Shown here in pieces: positions 34,550-42,668 of a stretch of DNA of 64,000 nucleotides. Within the stretch, counting starts at the first letter, position 1; each line of letters opens with the position of its first letter. The stretch lies in contig NZ_JAEUAW010000007.1 in NCBI RefSeq assembly GCF_019511665.1, forward strand, positions 62,001 through 126,000, given 5' to 3'. Both the position numbers and the translations under genes were made by a program. The notes beneath the pieces are model-generated. The model had not been told where the DNA came from and ran no database searches. It saw only the letters and a list, made by a program, of their open reading frames with translations. The DNA is from Microbacterium jejuense. GTDB taxonomy: Bacteria > Actinomycetota > Actinomycetes > Actinomycetales > Microbacteriaceae.

Positions 34550-35544
34550 GCGATCCCGACGCCGACCCCCGGTCGTTGAGCGATCCCGACGCCGACCCCC
34601 GGTCGTTGAGCGATCCCGACGCCGACCCCCGGTCGTTGAGCGAGCGAGGAACGAGCGAGACGAAACGCCCCGACCCCGCGGACGACCTTGCCGGCCCGCC
34701 GGAGGTGTTTCCGCCGACCCTGCGCGAGGTCATGCTGCGGCCGCGCTGGATCGGCATGCTGCTGCTGTGCCTCGTCGTCGCCGGCGTGTTCGCGTGGCTC
34801 GGGCAGTGGCAGCTCGCACGCGCGGTGCAGGTGAATCCCACCGCTCCCGGTGCGACTGAGCAGGTGCGTCCGATCGGCGATGTCGTGCAGCCCGGCGAGT
34901 ACCTCAACGACCCGCTCGTCGGCCAGCGCGTCGAGGCGAGCGGCACGTTCGTCCCGGGCGACTTCCTGATCGTCGAGTCGCGCTACAACGACGGCGTCAA
35001 GGGCTACTGGGTGACCGGGCAGCTGCGCCTCGACGAGGGCGAGACCGAGGTCGCGGGCCCCGTGTCGGTCGCGGTGGCCGTCGGCTGGGCGCCGTCGATG
35101 GATGCCGCACGCGCGGCCGTCGAGAAGCTCGAGGCCGAGGCATCCGATCATGATCCGGTCGAGGTGACGGGACGCCTGATCGCGGACGAGGGCCCGGTGC
35201 CGCCGCCGCACGGCGCGGATCCTCAGACCATGACGCGTATGTCGCCCGCGGCGCTGCTGGGCCGCTGGCACGACGTCGACGAGCTCAGCGTGTTCCGGCC
35301 GTACCTCGCGTCCGGTGAGCCGTTCGGCGGGCTGGAGGCGATCTCGTCTCCGGCGCCCGAAGAGGGCTCGACCGTCAACTGGCTCAACATCTTCTACGCG
35401 GTCGAGTGGGCGGTGTTCGCGGGCTTCGCGTTCTACCTCTGGTACCGCCTCGCGAAGGACGCGTGGGAGAAGGAGCTGGAGGACCTCACCGACGCCGAGG
35501 CCGACGGCGAAGGCCCCGACGGGGCGGCAGCGACACGCGGGTAG
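34546..35544 (+). CDS. SURF1-family cytochrome oxidase assembly protein
   Basis: 332 residues. The core has TM1 (WIGMLLLCLVVAGVFAWLG) followed by QWQLAR, the SURF1 signature, a large external domain, and TM2 (NIFYAVEWAVFAGFAFYLWYRL). It helps assemble cytochrome c oxidase. The first 45 residues are abnormal: three copies of SDPDADPRSL, then [10 protein letters not shown], encoded by a 30-nt tandem repeat and a REP-like element. A start after the repeat cannot be excluded; the ATG used is coupled to guaB3. The TAG stop lies in the -10 box of the next gene. Confidence 0.88.
   Translation: MSDPDADPRSLSDPDADPRSLSDPDADPRSLSERGTSETKRPDPADDLAGPPEVFPPTLREVMLRPRWIGMLLLCLVVAGVFAWLGQWQLARAVQVNPTAPGATEQVRPIGDVVQPGEYLNDPLVGQRVEASGTFVPGDFLIVESRYNDGVKGYWVTGQLRLDEGETEVAGPVSVAVAVGWAPSMDAARAAVEKLEAEASDHDPVEVTGRLIADEGPVPPPHGADPQTMTRMSPAALLGRWHDVDELSVFRPYLASGEPFGGLEAISSPAPEEGSTVNWLNIFYAVEWAVFAGFAFYLWYRLAKDAWEKELEDLTDAEADGEGPDGAAATRG
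34548..34668 (+). repeat. 30-nt tandem repeat (x3) joined to a REP-like copy
   Basis: Three identical units beginning AGCGATCCCGACGCC and ending CGGTCGTTG run into a full forward REP copy (34631-34668). The unit ends in the first bases of the REP, suggesting slippage from it. Confidence 0.9.
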
Positions 35545-35547
35545 ACT
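35542..35547 (+). promoter_or_regulatory. -10 of the DUF3817 gene, overlapping the SURF1 stop
   Basis: TAGACT: its first three bases are the SURF1 stop codon. The ATG follows after 6 nt; leaderless geometry. Confidence 0.55.
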
Positions 35548-35553
35548 GGGTCC

Positions 35554-36054
35554 ATGCCCCGCGCCCCGAAGCTCGCTTCCTTTCCGGCGATCCGCGGAGC
35601 CCTGAAGTTCTACCAGATCTGCTCGATCATCACGGGCACCATGCTGCTGCTGCTCGTGGCCGAGATGGTCGTCAAGTACGCCGTCGGCTACGAGCTGTTC
35701 CTCGGCGGATCGGGCGGCTTCCTGTGGTTCGCGCCCGTCGTCGAGACCGCGTCCGGCCTGGAGTCCACCGGCGACGGGTTCAACCTGTCGCTCGGCATCC
35801 TGGTCGCCCACGGCTGGTTCTATGTCGTGTACCTCATCTCGTGCTTCCGCGTGTGGAGCCTCATGCGCTGGAACCTCGGCCGCCTGGCGATGCTCGCTGC
35901 CGGCGGCATCGTGCCGCTGCTCTCGTTCTTCATGGAGGCCCGCGTCGCCCGCGACGTGAAGTCCTACCTCGCCCAGCGCGAGGCCGATGAACTGCACTCG
36001 CGCGCCGAGCACTCCTCCCTCACTCACGCGATCCCTACGGAGAACAAGCGTTGA
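35554..36054 (+). CDS. DUF3817 membrane protein
   Basis: 166 residues with three or four helices ([60 protein letters not shown]). This matches DUF3817, often found next to guaA in actinobacteria. Function unknown; the C-terminal 30 residues are hydrophilic. Its stop overlaps the guaA TTG start. Confidence 0.82.
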   Translation: MPRAPKLASFPAIRGALKFYQICSIITGTMLLLLVAEMVVKYAVGYELFLGGSGGFLWFAPVVETASGLESTGDGFNLSLGILVAHGWFYVVYLISCFRVWSLMRWNLGRLAMLAAGGIVPLLSFFMEARVARDVKSYLAQREADELHSRAEHSSLTHAIPTENKR

Positions 36055-37634
36055 CCGAACAAAATGAGACCGACCAGCGTCCGGTACTCGTCGTCGACTT
36101 CGGCGCGCAGTACGCGCAGCTGATCGCCCGCCGCGTCCGCGAGGCCGGCGTGTACAGCGAGATCGTGCCGCACACCGCGACCGCCGCCGACATCGCGGCG
36201 AAGAACCCCGTGGGCATCATCCTGTCGGGCGGCCCGTCGTCGGTGTATGAGGAGGGCGCCCCTTCGCTCGACGCCGGCGTGTTCGACCTCGGCGTGCCGA
36301 CGCTCGGCATCTGCTACGGCTTCCAGGTCATGGCGCAGACCCTCGGCGGCGAGGTCGCTCACACCGGCCTCCGTGAGTACGGTGCGACGGATGCCGCGGT
36401 CACGGGTGACGGCGGCGTTCTGCTCGGCGGCCAGCCCGTCGAGCAGAACGTGTGGATGAGCCACGGCGACCAGGTGTCGAAGGCGCCCGAGGGCTTCGAG
36501 GTGCTCGCGTCGACCGGCGCGACGCCCGTGGCCGCGTTCGGGAGCGACGAGCGCCGGTTGTACGGCGTGCAGTGGCATCCCGAGGTCAAGCACTCGGACT
36601 ACGGCCAGAACGTCATCGAGAACTTCCTGCACAAGGCGGCGGGTCTGCCCGCCGACTGGAACAGCGGCAACGTCATCGCCGAGCAGGTCGAGAAGATCCG
36701 CGCCCAGGTGGGCACCGGCCACGTGCTGTCGGCCCTCTCGGGCGGCGTCGACTCCGCCGTCTCGACCGCACTCGTGCACAAGGCCGTCGGCGACCAGCTC
36801 GTCGCGGTGTTCGTGGACCACGGCCTGCTGCGCAAGGGCGAGCGCGAGCAGGTCGAGCAGGACTACGTCGCCTCGACGGGCGTGCGCCTGGTGACCGTCG
36901 ACGCGCGCGAGCAGTTCCTGAACGCCCTCGCCGGCGTCAGCGACCCCGAGCAGAAGCGCAAGATCATCGGCCGCGAGTTCATCCGCGCGTTCGAGAAGGT
37001 GCAGGCCGACCTGGTCGCCGAGGCGGCGGCCGAGGGCGAGCCGATCCGCTTCCTCGTGCAGGGCACGCTGTATCCCGACGTCGTCGAGTCCGGCGGCGGC
37101 ACCGGCACCGCGAACATCAAGTCGCACCACAACGTCGGGGGCCTTCCCGAAGACCTGCAGTTCGAGCTCGTCGAGCCGCTGCGCACCCTGTTCAAGGACG
37201 AGGTGCGCGCGATCGGCCGCGAGCTCGGTCTTCCCGAGGTCATCGTCTCGCGCCAGCCCTTTCCGGGCCCCGGCCTCGGCATCCGCATCGTGGGTGAGGT
37301 CACCGCTGACCGCCTCGAGATTCTGCGTGAGGCCGACGCCATCGCCCGCGAAGAGCTGACGAAGGCGGGCCTCGACAACGAGATCTGGCAGTGCCCCGTC
37401 GTGCTGCTGGCCGACGTGCGCTCGGTCGGTGTGCAGGGCGACGGCCGCACGTACGGCCACCCCATCGTGCTGCGTCCCGTCTCGTCCGAGGACGCGATGA
37501 CCGCCGACTGGACGCGCCTGCCCTACGACGTGCTGTCGCGCATCTCGAACCGCATCACCAACGAGGTGCGCGAGATCAACCGCGTCGTCCTCGACGTGAC
37601 CTCGAAGCCCCCGGGGACCATCGAGTGGGAGTGA
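36051..37634 (+). CDS. guaA: GMP synthase, glutamine-hydrolysing
   Basis: 527 residues from a TTG overlapping the DUF3817 stop, with ACGGAG upstream; no other in-frame start fits. Class I amidotransferase domain: [12 protein letters not shown] contains the nucleophile Cys, [12 protein letters not shown] the His and Glu. The ATP-pyrophosphatase domain has [13 protein letters not shown], and the C-terminal dimerisation domain ends [10 protein letters not shown]. It converts XMP to GMP. Starting on TTG and coupled to an upstream gene, it is probably translated at a reduced rate. Confidence 0.97.
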   Translation: MTEQNETDQRPVLVVDFGAQYAQLIARRVREAGVYSEIVPHTATAADIAAKNPVGIILSGGPSSVYEEGAPSLDAGVFDLGVPTLGICYGFQVMAQTLGGEVAHTGLREYGATDAAVTGDGGVLLGGQPVEQNVWMSHGDQVSKAPEGFEVLASTGATPVAAFGSDERRLYGVQWHPEVKHSDYGQNVIENFLHKAAGLPADWNSGNVIAEQVEKIRAQVGTGHVLSALSGGVDSAVSTALVHKAVGDQLVAVFVDHGLLRKGEREQVEQDYVASTGVRLVTVDAREQFLNALAGVSDPEQKRKIIGREFIRAFEKVQADLVAEAAAEGEPIRFLVQGTLYPDVVESGGGTGTANIKSHHNVGGLPEDLQFELVEPLRTLFKDEVRAIGRELGLPEVIVSRQPFPGPGLGIRIVGEVTADRLEILREADAIAREELTKAGLDNEIWQCPVVLLADVRSVGVQGDGRTYGHPIVLRPVSSEDAMTADWTRLPYDVLSRISNRITNEVREINRVVLDVTSKPPGTIEWE

Positions 37635-37639
37635 TTCCG

Positions 37640-37673
37640 GTGGATGCCGCAAGCCCTGGCTTGCGGCATCCAC
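37640..37673 (+). terminator. guaA terminator hairpin
   Basis: GTGGATGCCGCAAGCC, CT loop, GGCTTGCGGCATCCAC: perfect 16-bp stem 5 nt after the stop. Confidence 0.88.
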
Positions 37674-37707
37674 TCGTCTGCGCCCGTGTGCAGGAGAGGA
37701 TGGACGG

Positions 37708-39096
37708 GTGAGCTCTGACACGCGCCTGCCCGATGCCGACTACGTGGTGCTGGGCAGTCGCATCGCCCTCGGCCTCGACGGCGGCTTCGCGGTGGCGGTG
37801 CCGGCACGGCTGCGGCTGCTCGAGGCGGCCGGCGCGCGGGAGCCGCTCATGCTGAGCGTCGACGGGCAGCCGCCCGAGGTGCACGCCGCGCAGCGGCAGG
37901 CGTTCGTGGACGGCGGGCACGTTCCCGAGGCGTCGCGCGTGCGCAACCTGGTCGACGAGCTGCTCGCCGGCGGCGACTGGCTGTCGCGCGTGGGCACGCC
38001 CGGCGGTCCGACGCCCGGCGTCGCCTACCGGACGGTTCGGGATGCCGCCGACCGGCCTGTCGTGTCGCTCCCGGTGTTCGAGAACGACCCGGAGTGGCAC
38101 CTGCGCGATGCGAACGTCATCGTGCACACCCCGGACGGAGATCGCGTGCTGCGCGGGTTCCGCGGGCTGTACATCGCGTGGCTGGAGGCCATCGCGGACT
38201 CCCGGCGGCTCGCGGCCGGCGACCCCGACCGCCTCTTCGTCGTGGTGTGCGAGTCGCGGCAGATCGGCGAGGCACTGGTCGACTGGGACGACCCGCGCGT
38301 GCGGCTCGTGCACACCGTCCACAACTCGCACCTTCCGGCGCCGCACGACGACCCCGAGGCCCCGGTGACCGGGCTGTGGGAGCGCTGGCTGCGCACCCTC
38401 GACGCGTACGACGCGGTGGTGTGGCCCACCGCGGCGCAGCGCGACGACGTCGCGCAGCGGTTCGGCGACCCGGGCACGTTCCACGCCGTGCCCAACACCA
38501 TCGAGCTCGGCGACGAGCCTGCGCCGACGGCATCCCGAGATCCGCACCGCGTCGTCATGCTCAACCGCCTCGCGCCGCAGAAGCGCGTGGACCTCGCCGT
38601 GCAGGCGTGGCCCGCCGTCGTTGCGGCGGTCCCGGACGCGCACCTCGACGTGTACGGCGACGGCCCACTGCGCGACGAGCTGCAGGCGCTCATCGACCGG
38701 CTCGGCGTCGGGGGTTCGGTGACGCTGCACGGTGCCACCGCCGAGCGCGACGTCGTGTTCGACCGCTCGTCGGTGTTCCTGACGTCGACGGCGTTCGAGG
38801 GGCAGGGGCTGTCGATCGCCGAGGCGCTCGCGCGCGGGCTGCCGGTCGTGTCGACCGACGCCCGCTACGGACCCCGTGAGGCCGTCGGCGACGCGGGGCT
38901 GCTCGTGCCGCCGGGCGACGTCGAGGCGCTCTCGGGCGCGCTGATCGGCCTGCTGCAGGACGACGCCCGCCGCGCCGCGCTGGCCGGCCACGCCCGCGAG
39001 GCCGCCGAGGCCTTCACGCCCGATGCGGTGCGCCCGGCGCTCGTCGCGGCGCTGCGCGCGGCGGTCGAGCATCCGTCGCGCCGCGCGCGCTCGTGA
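37708..39096 (+). CDS. GT4-type glycosyltransferase
   Basis: 462 residues, GTG with AGGAGAGG upstream. GT-B fold. The N-terminal half (about 1-270) is divergent, with HTVHNSHLPAPHDD near the acceptor site. The C-terminal half is classic GT4: RVVMLNRLAPQKRVDLAVQAW, YGDGPLRDEL and FEGQGLSIAEALARGLPVV, with the E-x7-E pair near 364-372. The layout resembles TagE/GtfA-type enzymes that add glucose to wall teichoic acid or protein, but the acceptor is unknown. Confidence 0.83.
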   Translation: MSSDTRLPDADYVVLGSRIALGLDGGFAVAVPARLRLLEAAGAREPLMLSVDGQPPEVHAAQRQAFVDGGHVPEASRVRNLVDELLAGGDWLSRVGTPGGPTPGVAYRTVRDAADRPVVSLPVFENDPEWHLRDANVIVHTPDGDRVLRGFRGLYIAWLEAIADSRRLAAGDPDRLFVVVCESRQIGEALVDWDDPRVRLVHTVHNSHLPAPHDDPEAPVTGLWERWLRTLDAYDAVVWPTAAQRDDVAQRFGDPGTFHAVPNTIELGDEPAPTASRDPHRVVMLNRLAPQKRVDLAVQAWPAVVAAVPDAHLDVYGDGPLRDELQALIDRLGVGGSVTLHGATAERDVVFDRSSVFLTSTAFEGQGLSIAEALARGLPVVSTDARYGPREAVGDAGLLVPPGDVEALSGALIGLLQDDARRAALAGHAREAAEAFTPDAVRPALVAALRAAVEHPSRRARS

Positions 39097-39106
39097 CGTC
39101 GATCTC

Positions 39107-39117
39107 GGCGAGTCGCC
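39107..39117. promoter_or_regulatory. Candidate operator, distal copy (clpP pair)
   Basis: GGCGAGTCGCC palindrome, matching the core of the site at 39141-39163 except for one base; centres are 40 nt apart. Confidence 0.45.
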
Positions 39118-39140
39118 TCGAACGGTGAGGGACCCTGGCG

Positions 39141-39163
39141 GTTCTTGGCGAATCGCCAAGAAC
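39141..39163. promoter_or_regulatory. Candidate operator, perfect 23-nt palindrome (clpP pair)
   Basis: GTTCTTGGCGA-A-TCGCCAAGAAC, about 105 nt upstream of the predicted clpP transcript start. The position suits an activator of the ClgR/PopR type. Confidence 0.5.
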
Positions 39164-39254
39164 GTGGGGCAGCCCGGGCCGGGGGTGCTGAGGCGATCCG
39201 CCGTCGGCAGAGCCGCCGGGAGCGGAATGGGATGCCGCCACCCGGCCGCGCGCG

Positions 39255-39260
39255 CAGGCT
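39255..39260 (+). promoter_or_regulatory. -10 of the clpP pair, leaderless geometry
   Basis: CAGGCT followed by GGGGTC and the ATG, a 6-nt gap. The first base departs from TANNCT, as expected for an activator-dependent promoter. Confidence 0.45.
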
Positions 39261-39266
39261 GGGGTC

Positions 39267-39893
39267 ATGGCAGAAGAAGGCAAGATCCCCCAGTTCGGGG
39301 CCGAGGCCCGGCGCGAGCTGTTCCAGCAGCGCGTGCTCGTGCTCGACGGTCCGCTCGACGACGACAACGGCACGCTGCTCGCGACGCAGCTGCTCGCCCT
39401 GGCGGCTCAGGACGAGACCGCCGATATCGCGCTGTGGATCCACTCGCCCGGCGGCTCGGTGCCGTCGATGCTCGCGATCCGCGACATCATGCGGCTCATC
39501 CCCAACGACGTGTCCACCCTCGCCCTCGGCCTCGCGTGCAGCGCGGGGCAGTTCCTGCTGTCGGCGGGAACACCGGGCAAGCGGCGCGCGCTGCCGCACG
39601 CGCGCATCCTCATGCACCAGGGCTCGTCGGGCATCGGCGGCTCGGCCGTCGACGTCGAGGTGCAGGCCGACGACCTGCGATACACGCGCGACACGGTGCT
39701 GGGCATCGTGTCGGCCGACACCGGACAGCCGATCGACCGCATCTTCGAGGACTCGCTGCACGACCGCTGGTACACCGCCGAGCAGGCCCGCGAGTACGGG
39801 TTCATCGACGCGATCGTCGACGACTTCGCGCAGGTCGTCCCGCGGCGGCGGCGACCGGCGGGGCTCGGCGTCGGAGCGGAGGTCGCGGCGTGA
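39267..39893 (+). CDS. ClpP-family protease subunit, active-site intact
   Basis: 208 residues. The ClpP fold carries IHSPGGSVPSMLAI, the nucleophile Ser92 (LACSAGQFLLSAG), His117 (PHARILMHQ) and Asp166 (LHDRWYTAEQA), so the triad is complete. There is no obvious propeptide. It is the first gene of a two-gene operon with a second ClpP paralogue overlapping by GTGA. No ClpX or ClpC gene is nearby, so it must use one encoded elsewhere. The pair is probably additional to the housekeeping clpP1P2, which in actinobacteria normally sits beside tig or clpX. Confidence 0.93.
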   Translation: MAEEGKIPQFGAEARRELFQQRVLVLDGPLDDDNGTLLATQLLALAAQDETADIALWIHSPGGSVPSMLAIRDIMRLIPNDVSTLALGLACSAGQFLLSAGTPGKRRALPHARILMHQGSSGIGGSAVDVEVQADDLRYTRDTVLGIVSADTGQPIDRIFEDSLHDRWYTAEQAREYGFIDAIVDDFAQVVPRRRRPAGLGVGAEVAA

Positions 39894-40489
39894 GCGGCTA
39901 CACGATCCCCAACGTCGTGGCGCAGCATCCGCGCGGCGACCGCATCATGGACGTCTACTCCCACCTGCTGGCCGAACGCGTCGTGTACCTCGGCACCGGC
40001 ATCGACGCGGGCGTCGCCAACGCGCTCATCGCGCAGCTGCTGCACCTCGACGCCGACAGCCCCGAGCGCGACATCCAGCTCTACATCAACTGCGAGGGCG
40101 GCGACCCGTCGGCCATGCTCGCCGTGTACGACACCATGCAGCACGTGCGGCCCGATGTCGCGACGACGGTCGTGGGGCAGGCCATCGGCGTCGGCGCCAT
40201 CATGCTCGCCGCCGGTGCAGCCGGCAAGCGCTCGGTGCTTCCCCACGCACGCGTGGTGCTTCATCAGCCTGCCGGGCAGGGGCGGGGCGCGATCCCCGAC
40301 CTCATCCTGCAGGCCGACGAGCTCGTGCGGGTACGGGGCGAGGTCGAAGAGATCCTCGCGCACCACACGGGAAAGGATGCCGCCCAGCTGCGTGCCGACA
40401 CCGACCGTGACCGCGTCTTCACCGCCGCCGACGCCGTCGCCTACGGCCTCGCCGACCACGTCCTGGAGCGGGTGCCGAGCCACGCCTGA
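39890..40489 (+). CDS. ClpP-like subunit with Gly in place of catalytic Ser (ClpR-like)
   Basis: 199 residues, GTG start overlapping the previous gene. It aligns through the ClpP fold: INCEGGDPSAMLAVYDTM, the His125 region PHARVVLHQPAGQGRG, the handle helix QADELVRVRGEVEEILAHHTGK, and Asp174 in TDRDRVFTAADAVAYG. At the nucleophile position the sequence is VVGQAIGVGAIMLAAG, where active ClpPs have A-S-M-G; residue 100 is GGC, Gly. His and Asp are kept. It should therefore assemble but not cleave, like the ClpR subunits of cyanobacteria and plastids, and would form a mixed barrel with the upstream subunit. Confidence 0.9.
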   Translation: MSGYTIPNVVAQHPRGDRIMDVYSHLLAERVVYLGTGIDAGVANALIAQLLHLDADSPERDIQLYINCEGGDPSAMLAVYDTMQHVRPDVATTVVGQAIGVGAIMLAAGAAGKRSVLPHARVVLHQPAGQGRGAIPDLILQADELVRVRGEVEEILAHHTGKDAAQLRADTDRDRVFTAADAVAYGLADHVLERVPSHA

Positions 40490-40490
40490 C

Positions 40491-40762
40491 CCCGGTCGTT
40501 GAGCGAGCGACGAAGGAGCGAGACGAAACGCCCCGAGCACACGAACGACCTCGTGCCGGACCCCGGCCGTTGAGCGGAGCGAGGAACGAGCGAAGACGAA
40601 ACGCCCCGCGCGCACGAACGACCTCGTGGCGGACCCCGTTTCGTCTGCGCGCGCCAGAGCGCGCTCCGCTCAACGACCGGGGGCCGGGGGCGTGCGCCGG
40701 AGCGCTCCGCTCAACGACCCGGGACCGGGGCGTGCGCCGGAGCGCGCTCGCTCAGCGACCGG
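40491..40762. repeat. Cluster of about five REP-like elements
   Basis: Forward copies at 40493-40531 and 40563-40602, and inverse copies at about 40636-40680, 40700-40720 and 40740-40761, separated by duplicated spacers such as CACGAACGACCTCGTG. It fills the whole gap between the convergent clpP and LigD-like genes and supplies the stop codon of the latter. Confidence 0.88.
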
Positions 40763-41996
40763 GGGCTCCGGGCCAGACCTTGCCCTCCCAGGGGTCGTAG
40801 TCGGCGATGAGGGGCTCCTGCGGCGGGCGGTCGGCCTCGGCCACGTGCTGCAGGTTGACGCGCACGCGGTACCACAGCGAGCTCGAGCCGCGCATGCCGT
40901 CGATGAGCACATCGGCGGGGTGCAGCTGGGCGTTCGCGTCGGGGTGGCGCCGGATCCACTCCTGCAGGGCGTCCAGCGATTCGGACTTGGTCTTGGTGCG
41001 GGCGATCTCGATGAGCGGCATTGTGGACTGGCGCCGTCCGTCGGCGCTGCCGCCGCGCGGCGGCTTCTCGGCCGGTCCGAGCTCCTCGGCCAGGCGCAGC
41101 AGCCCGTCGAGCGTGCCGACGGCGTCGTCGATGCCGGCGTGCGGATCGCCGAGGTCGGCATACCGCTCGGGCACCGTCAGCACCGTGAACTCCTCGGGGC
41201 GCCGCGCGCGCACCTCGTCCCAGGCGAGCGGCGTCGACACGCGGGCGTCGGGCAGCGGACGGATGGAGTACGCGGATGCCACGGTCCGGTCCTTCGCGTT
41301 CTGGTTGAAGTCGACGAAGACACTCTCGCCGCGCTCCTCCTTCCACCACTGCGCGGTGGCGAGCCCCGGTGCGCGGTTCGCGACCTCGCGCGCGAGCGTC
41401 TCGGCGGCGAGCCGCACCTGCTTGTAGTCCCAGTGCGGCGCGATGCGGACGAGGATGTGGATGCCGCGAGACCCGCTGGTCTTCGGCCAGCCGACGAGCC
41501 CCACGTCGTCGAGCACATCGCGGGCGACGAAGGCGACATCGACGATCTGCGACCAGTCCACGCCGGGCATGGGATCGAGGTCGATGCGCAGCTCGTCGGG
41601 GTGGTCGAGATCCTCGGCGCGCACGGGATGCGGGTTGAGGTCGAGGCAGCCGAGGTTGACGATCCAGGCGAGGCCGGCGGCATCCCGGATCACGGCCTCT
41701 TCGGCGGACGTGCCGCGGGCGTAGTGCAGGGTCGCGGTGTCGATGAACTCGGGGTGGTTCTCGGGCACGCGCTTCTGGAAGAAGGGCTCGGCGTCGATGC
41801 CCTTCGGAAAGCGCTTGAGCACCATGGGCCGGCCGCCCGCGCCGCGCAGCGCGCCGTCGGCGACCGACAGGTAGTACCGCACGATGTCGAGCTTGGTGAC
41901 ACCGGGTTCGGGGAACACGATCTTCGTGGGGCTCGAGATGCGCACCTCGTGCCCGCCGATGTCGAGGATCTCTGCCTCAGCCTTTGCGGGTGTCAC
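40752..41996 (-). CDS. Stand-alone LigD-type DNA polymerase/primase domain protein
   Basis: 414 residues from the GTG at 41996. The LigD polymerase-domain signatures are present: KIVFPEPGVTKLDIVRYY, LRIDLDPMPGVDWSQ with the catalytic D-x-D, KTSGSRGIHILVRI and WDEVR. There is no ligase or nuclease domain, so it may act in end-joining with a separate ligase and Ku, or as an independent primase-polymerase. It is longer than a minimal 300-residue domain: the last 80 residues are a separate, conserved-looking tail ending in GAPGR, whose final codons and stop are formed by a REP-like element. Confidence 0.88.
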   Translation of the reverse strand: MTPAKAEAEILDIGGHEVRISSPTKIVFPEPGVTKLDIVRYYLSVADGALRGAGGRPMVLKRFPKGIDAEPFFQKRVPENHPEFIDTATLHYARGTSAEEAVIRDAAGLAWIVNLGCLDLNPHPVRAEDLDHPDELRIDLDPMPGVDWSQIVDVAFVARDVLDDVGLVGWPKTSGSRGIHILVRIAPHWDYKQVRLAAETLAREVANRAPGLATAQWWKEERGESVFVDFNQNAKDRTVASAYSIRPLPDARVSTPLAWDEVRARRPEEFTVLTVPERYADLGDPHAGIDDAVGTLDGLLRLAEELGPAEKPPRGGSADGRRQSTMPLIEIARTKTKSESLDALQEWIRRHPDANAQLHPADVLIDGMRGSSSLWYRVRVNLQHVAEADRPPQEPLIADYDPWEGKVWPGAPGR

Positions 41997-42003
41997 CCGG
42001 CCC

Positions 42004-42009
42004 ACGCTA
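42004..42009 (-). promoter_or_regulatory. -10 of the LigD-like gene, leaderless geometry
   Basis: TAGCGT on the minus strand, 7 nt before the GTG at 41996. Confidence 0.45.
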
Positions 42010-42096
42010 GCCGTGACGTCCGGCGCGGACCAGTACCTCCTGCCGCGCGCCACAGCCTCGGGGAAGTGGATGCCGGCGGCCCCGGCCGAGGGAGGG

Positions 42097-42435
42097 TCAG
42101 GCGGCGAGGGCGAAGTCGGCGCGGCAGCCCACCGCCGCCCGCTCGCTCGCCTGCGCGCGCAGGTCGTCGACCACCGCGGCGGTGAGCTCGATGAGCGTCA
42201 CGTCCAGCGCGCCGGCCACGGCCGCGATCATCTCGCTCGAGGGCTCCTTGAGTCCGCGCTCGATCTCGGACAGGTACTGGGGCGACACCCCGGCGCGTTC
42301 GGCGGTGTCGGCGAGGCGCTCGCCGCGCTCGTGCCGCAGGCGTCGCAGGCGGTCGCCGAGCGCGTCGCGCCACAGCGGCTCCACATCGCGCGGGGTGGGG
42401 CGGGGCGAGCGCTGCAGCGGGATGATCTCGGCCAT
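42097..42435 (-). CDS. XRE-family regulator, ClgR/PopR-like
   Basis: 112 residues. The helix-turn-helix (about 30-85) reads GDRLRRLRHERGERLADTAERAGVSPQYLSEIERGLKEPSSEMIAAVAGALDV, close to ClgR and PopR, which activate clp genes in actinobacteria: compare their YLSEVERGQKEASSE segment. A clpP pair lies 1.6 kb away past one gene, so it may control that pair. ClgR/PopR proteins are often Clp substrates through hydrophobic C-termini; this one ends ADFALAA, similar to an Ala-rich degron. ATG chosen because a TATCGT box lies 6 nt upstream. Confidence 0.82.
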   Translation of the reverse strand: MAEIIPLQRSPRPTPRDVEPLWRDALGDRLRRLRHERGERLADTAERAGVSPQYLSEIERGLKEPSSEMIAAVAGALDVTLIELTAAVVDDLRAQASERAAVGCRADFALAA

Positions 42436-42441
42436 GGCGTC

Positions 42442-42447
42442 ACGATA
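42442..42447 (-). promoter_or_regulatory. -10 of the ClgR/PopR-like gene, leaderless geometry
   Basis: TATCGT on the minus strand, 6 nt before the ATG. Confidence 0.5.
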
Positions 42448-42550
42448 GAACGGGATGCCGCGACCCGGCGACCCGTTCCGCCCACAGCAGAACGGCCCGA
42501 CATGCCCGGCCGCCGGCATCCATCCCGTTCACAGCCGGCGCGGCGCGACA

Positions 42551-42662
42551 TGCGCAGAATCGGATCCGCGCGAGCGGAGCCCGGGGCCGACACGCCGGGG
42601 GAGCGGCGCTCGTCCCGGCGTGTCGCCTGTTCCGTCCGCGCGAGCGGATCCGATTCTGCGCA
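42551..42662. repeat. Nested inverted repeats between regulator and alpha-mannosidase
   Basis: Outer arms TGCGCAGAATCGGATCCGC (42551-42569) and its exact inverse (42644-42662). Inside them TCCGCGCGAGCGGA occurs as two direct copies (42565, 42635), and inner arms CGACACGCCGGG (42588-42599) and CCCGGCGTGTCG (42614-42625) also pair. Just beyond the 3' end of the mannosidase gene; no U-tract. Confidence 0.88.
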
Positions 42663-42668
42663 CCCGCC

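Noticed and set aside
39141..39163. The palindrome as a terminator of the glycosyltransferase gene
   Set aside because: The stem is only 11 bp, lacks the GGATGCC arms and U-tract, and a related palindrome lies nearby, so an operator is the better reading, though not proven.
40491..40762. Regularly spaced repeats that could be taken for a small CRISPR array
   Set aside because: Copies occur in both orientations, differ in length, have duplicated spacers and also occur inside genes; no cas genes are present.
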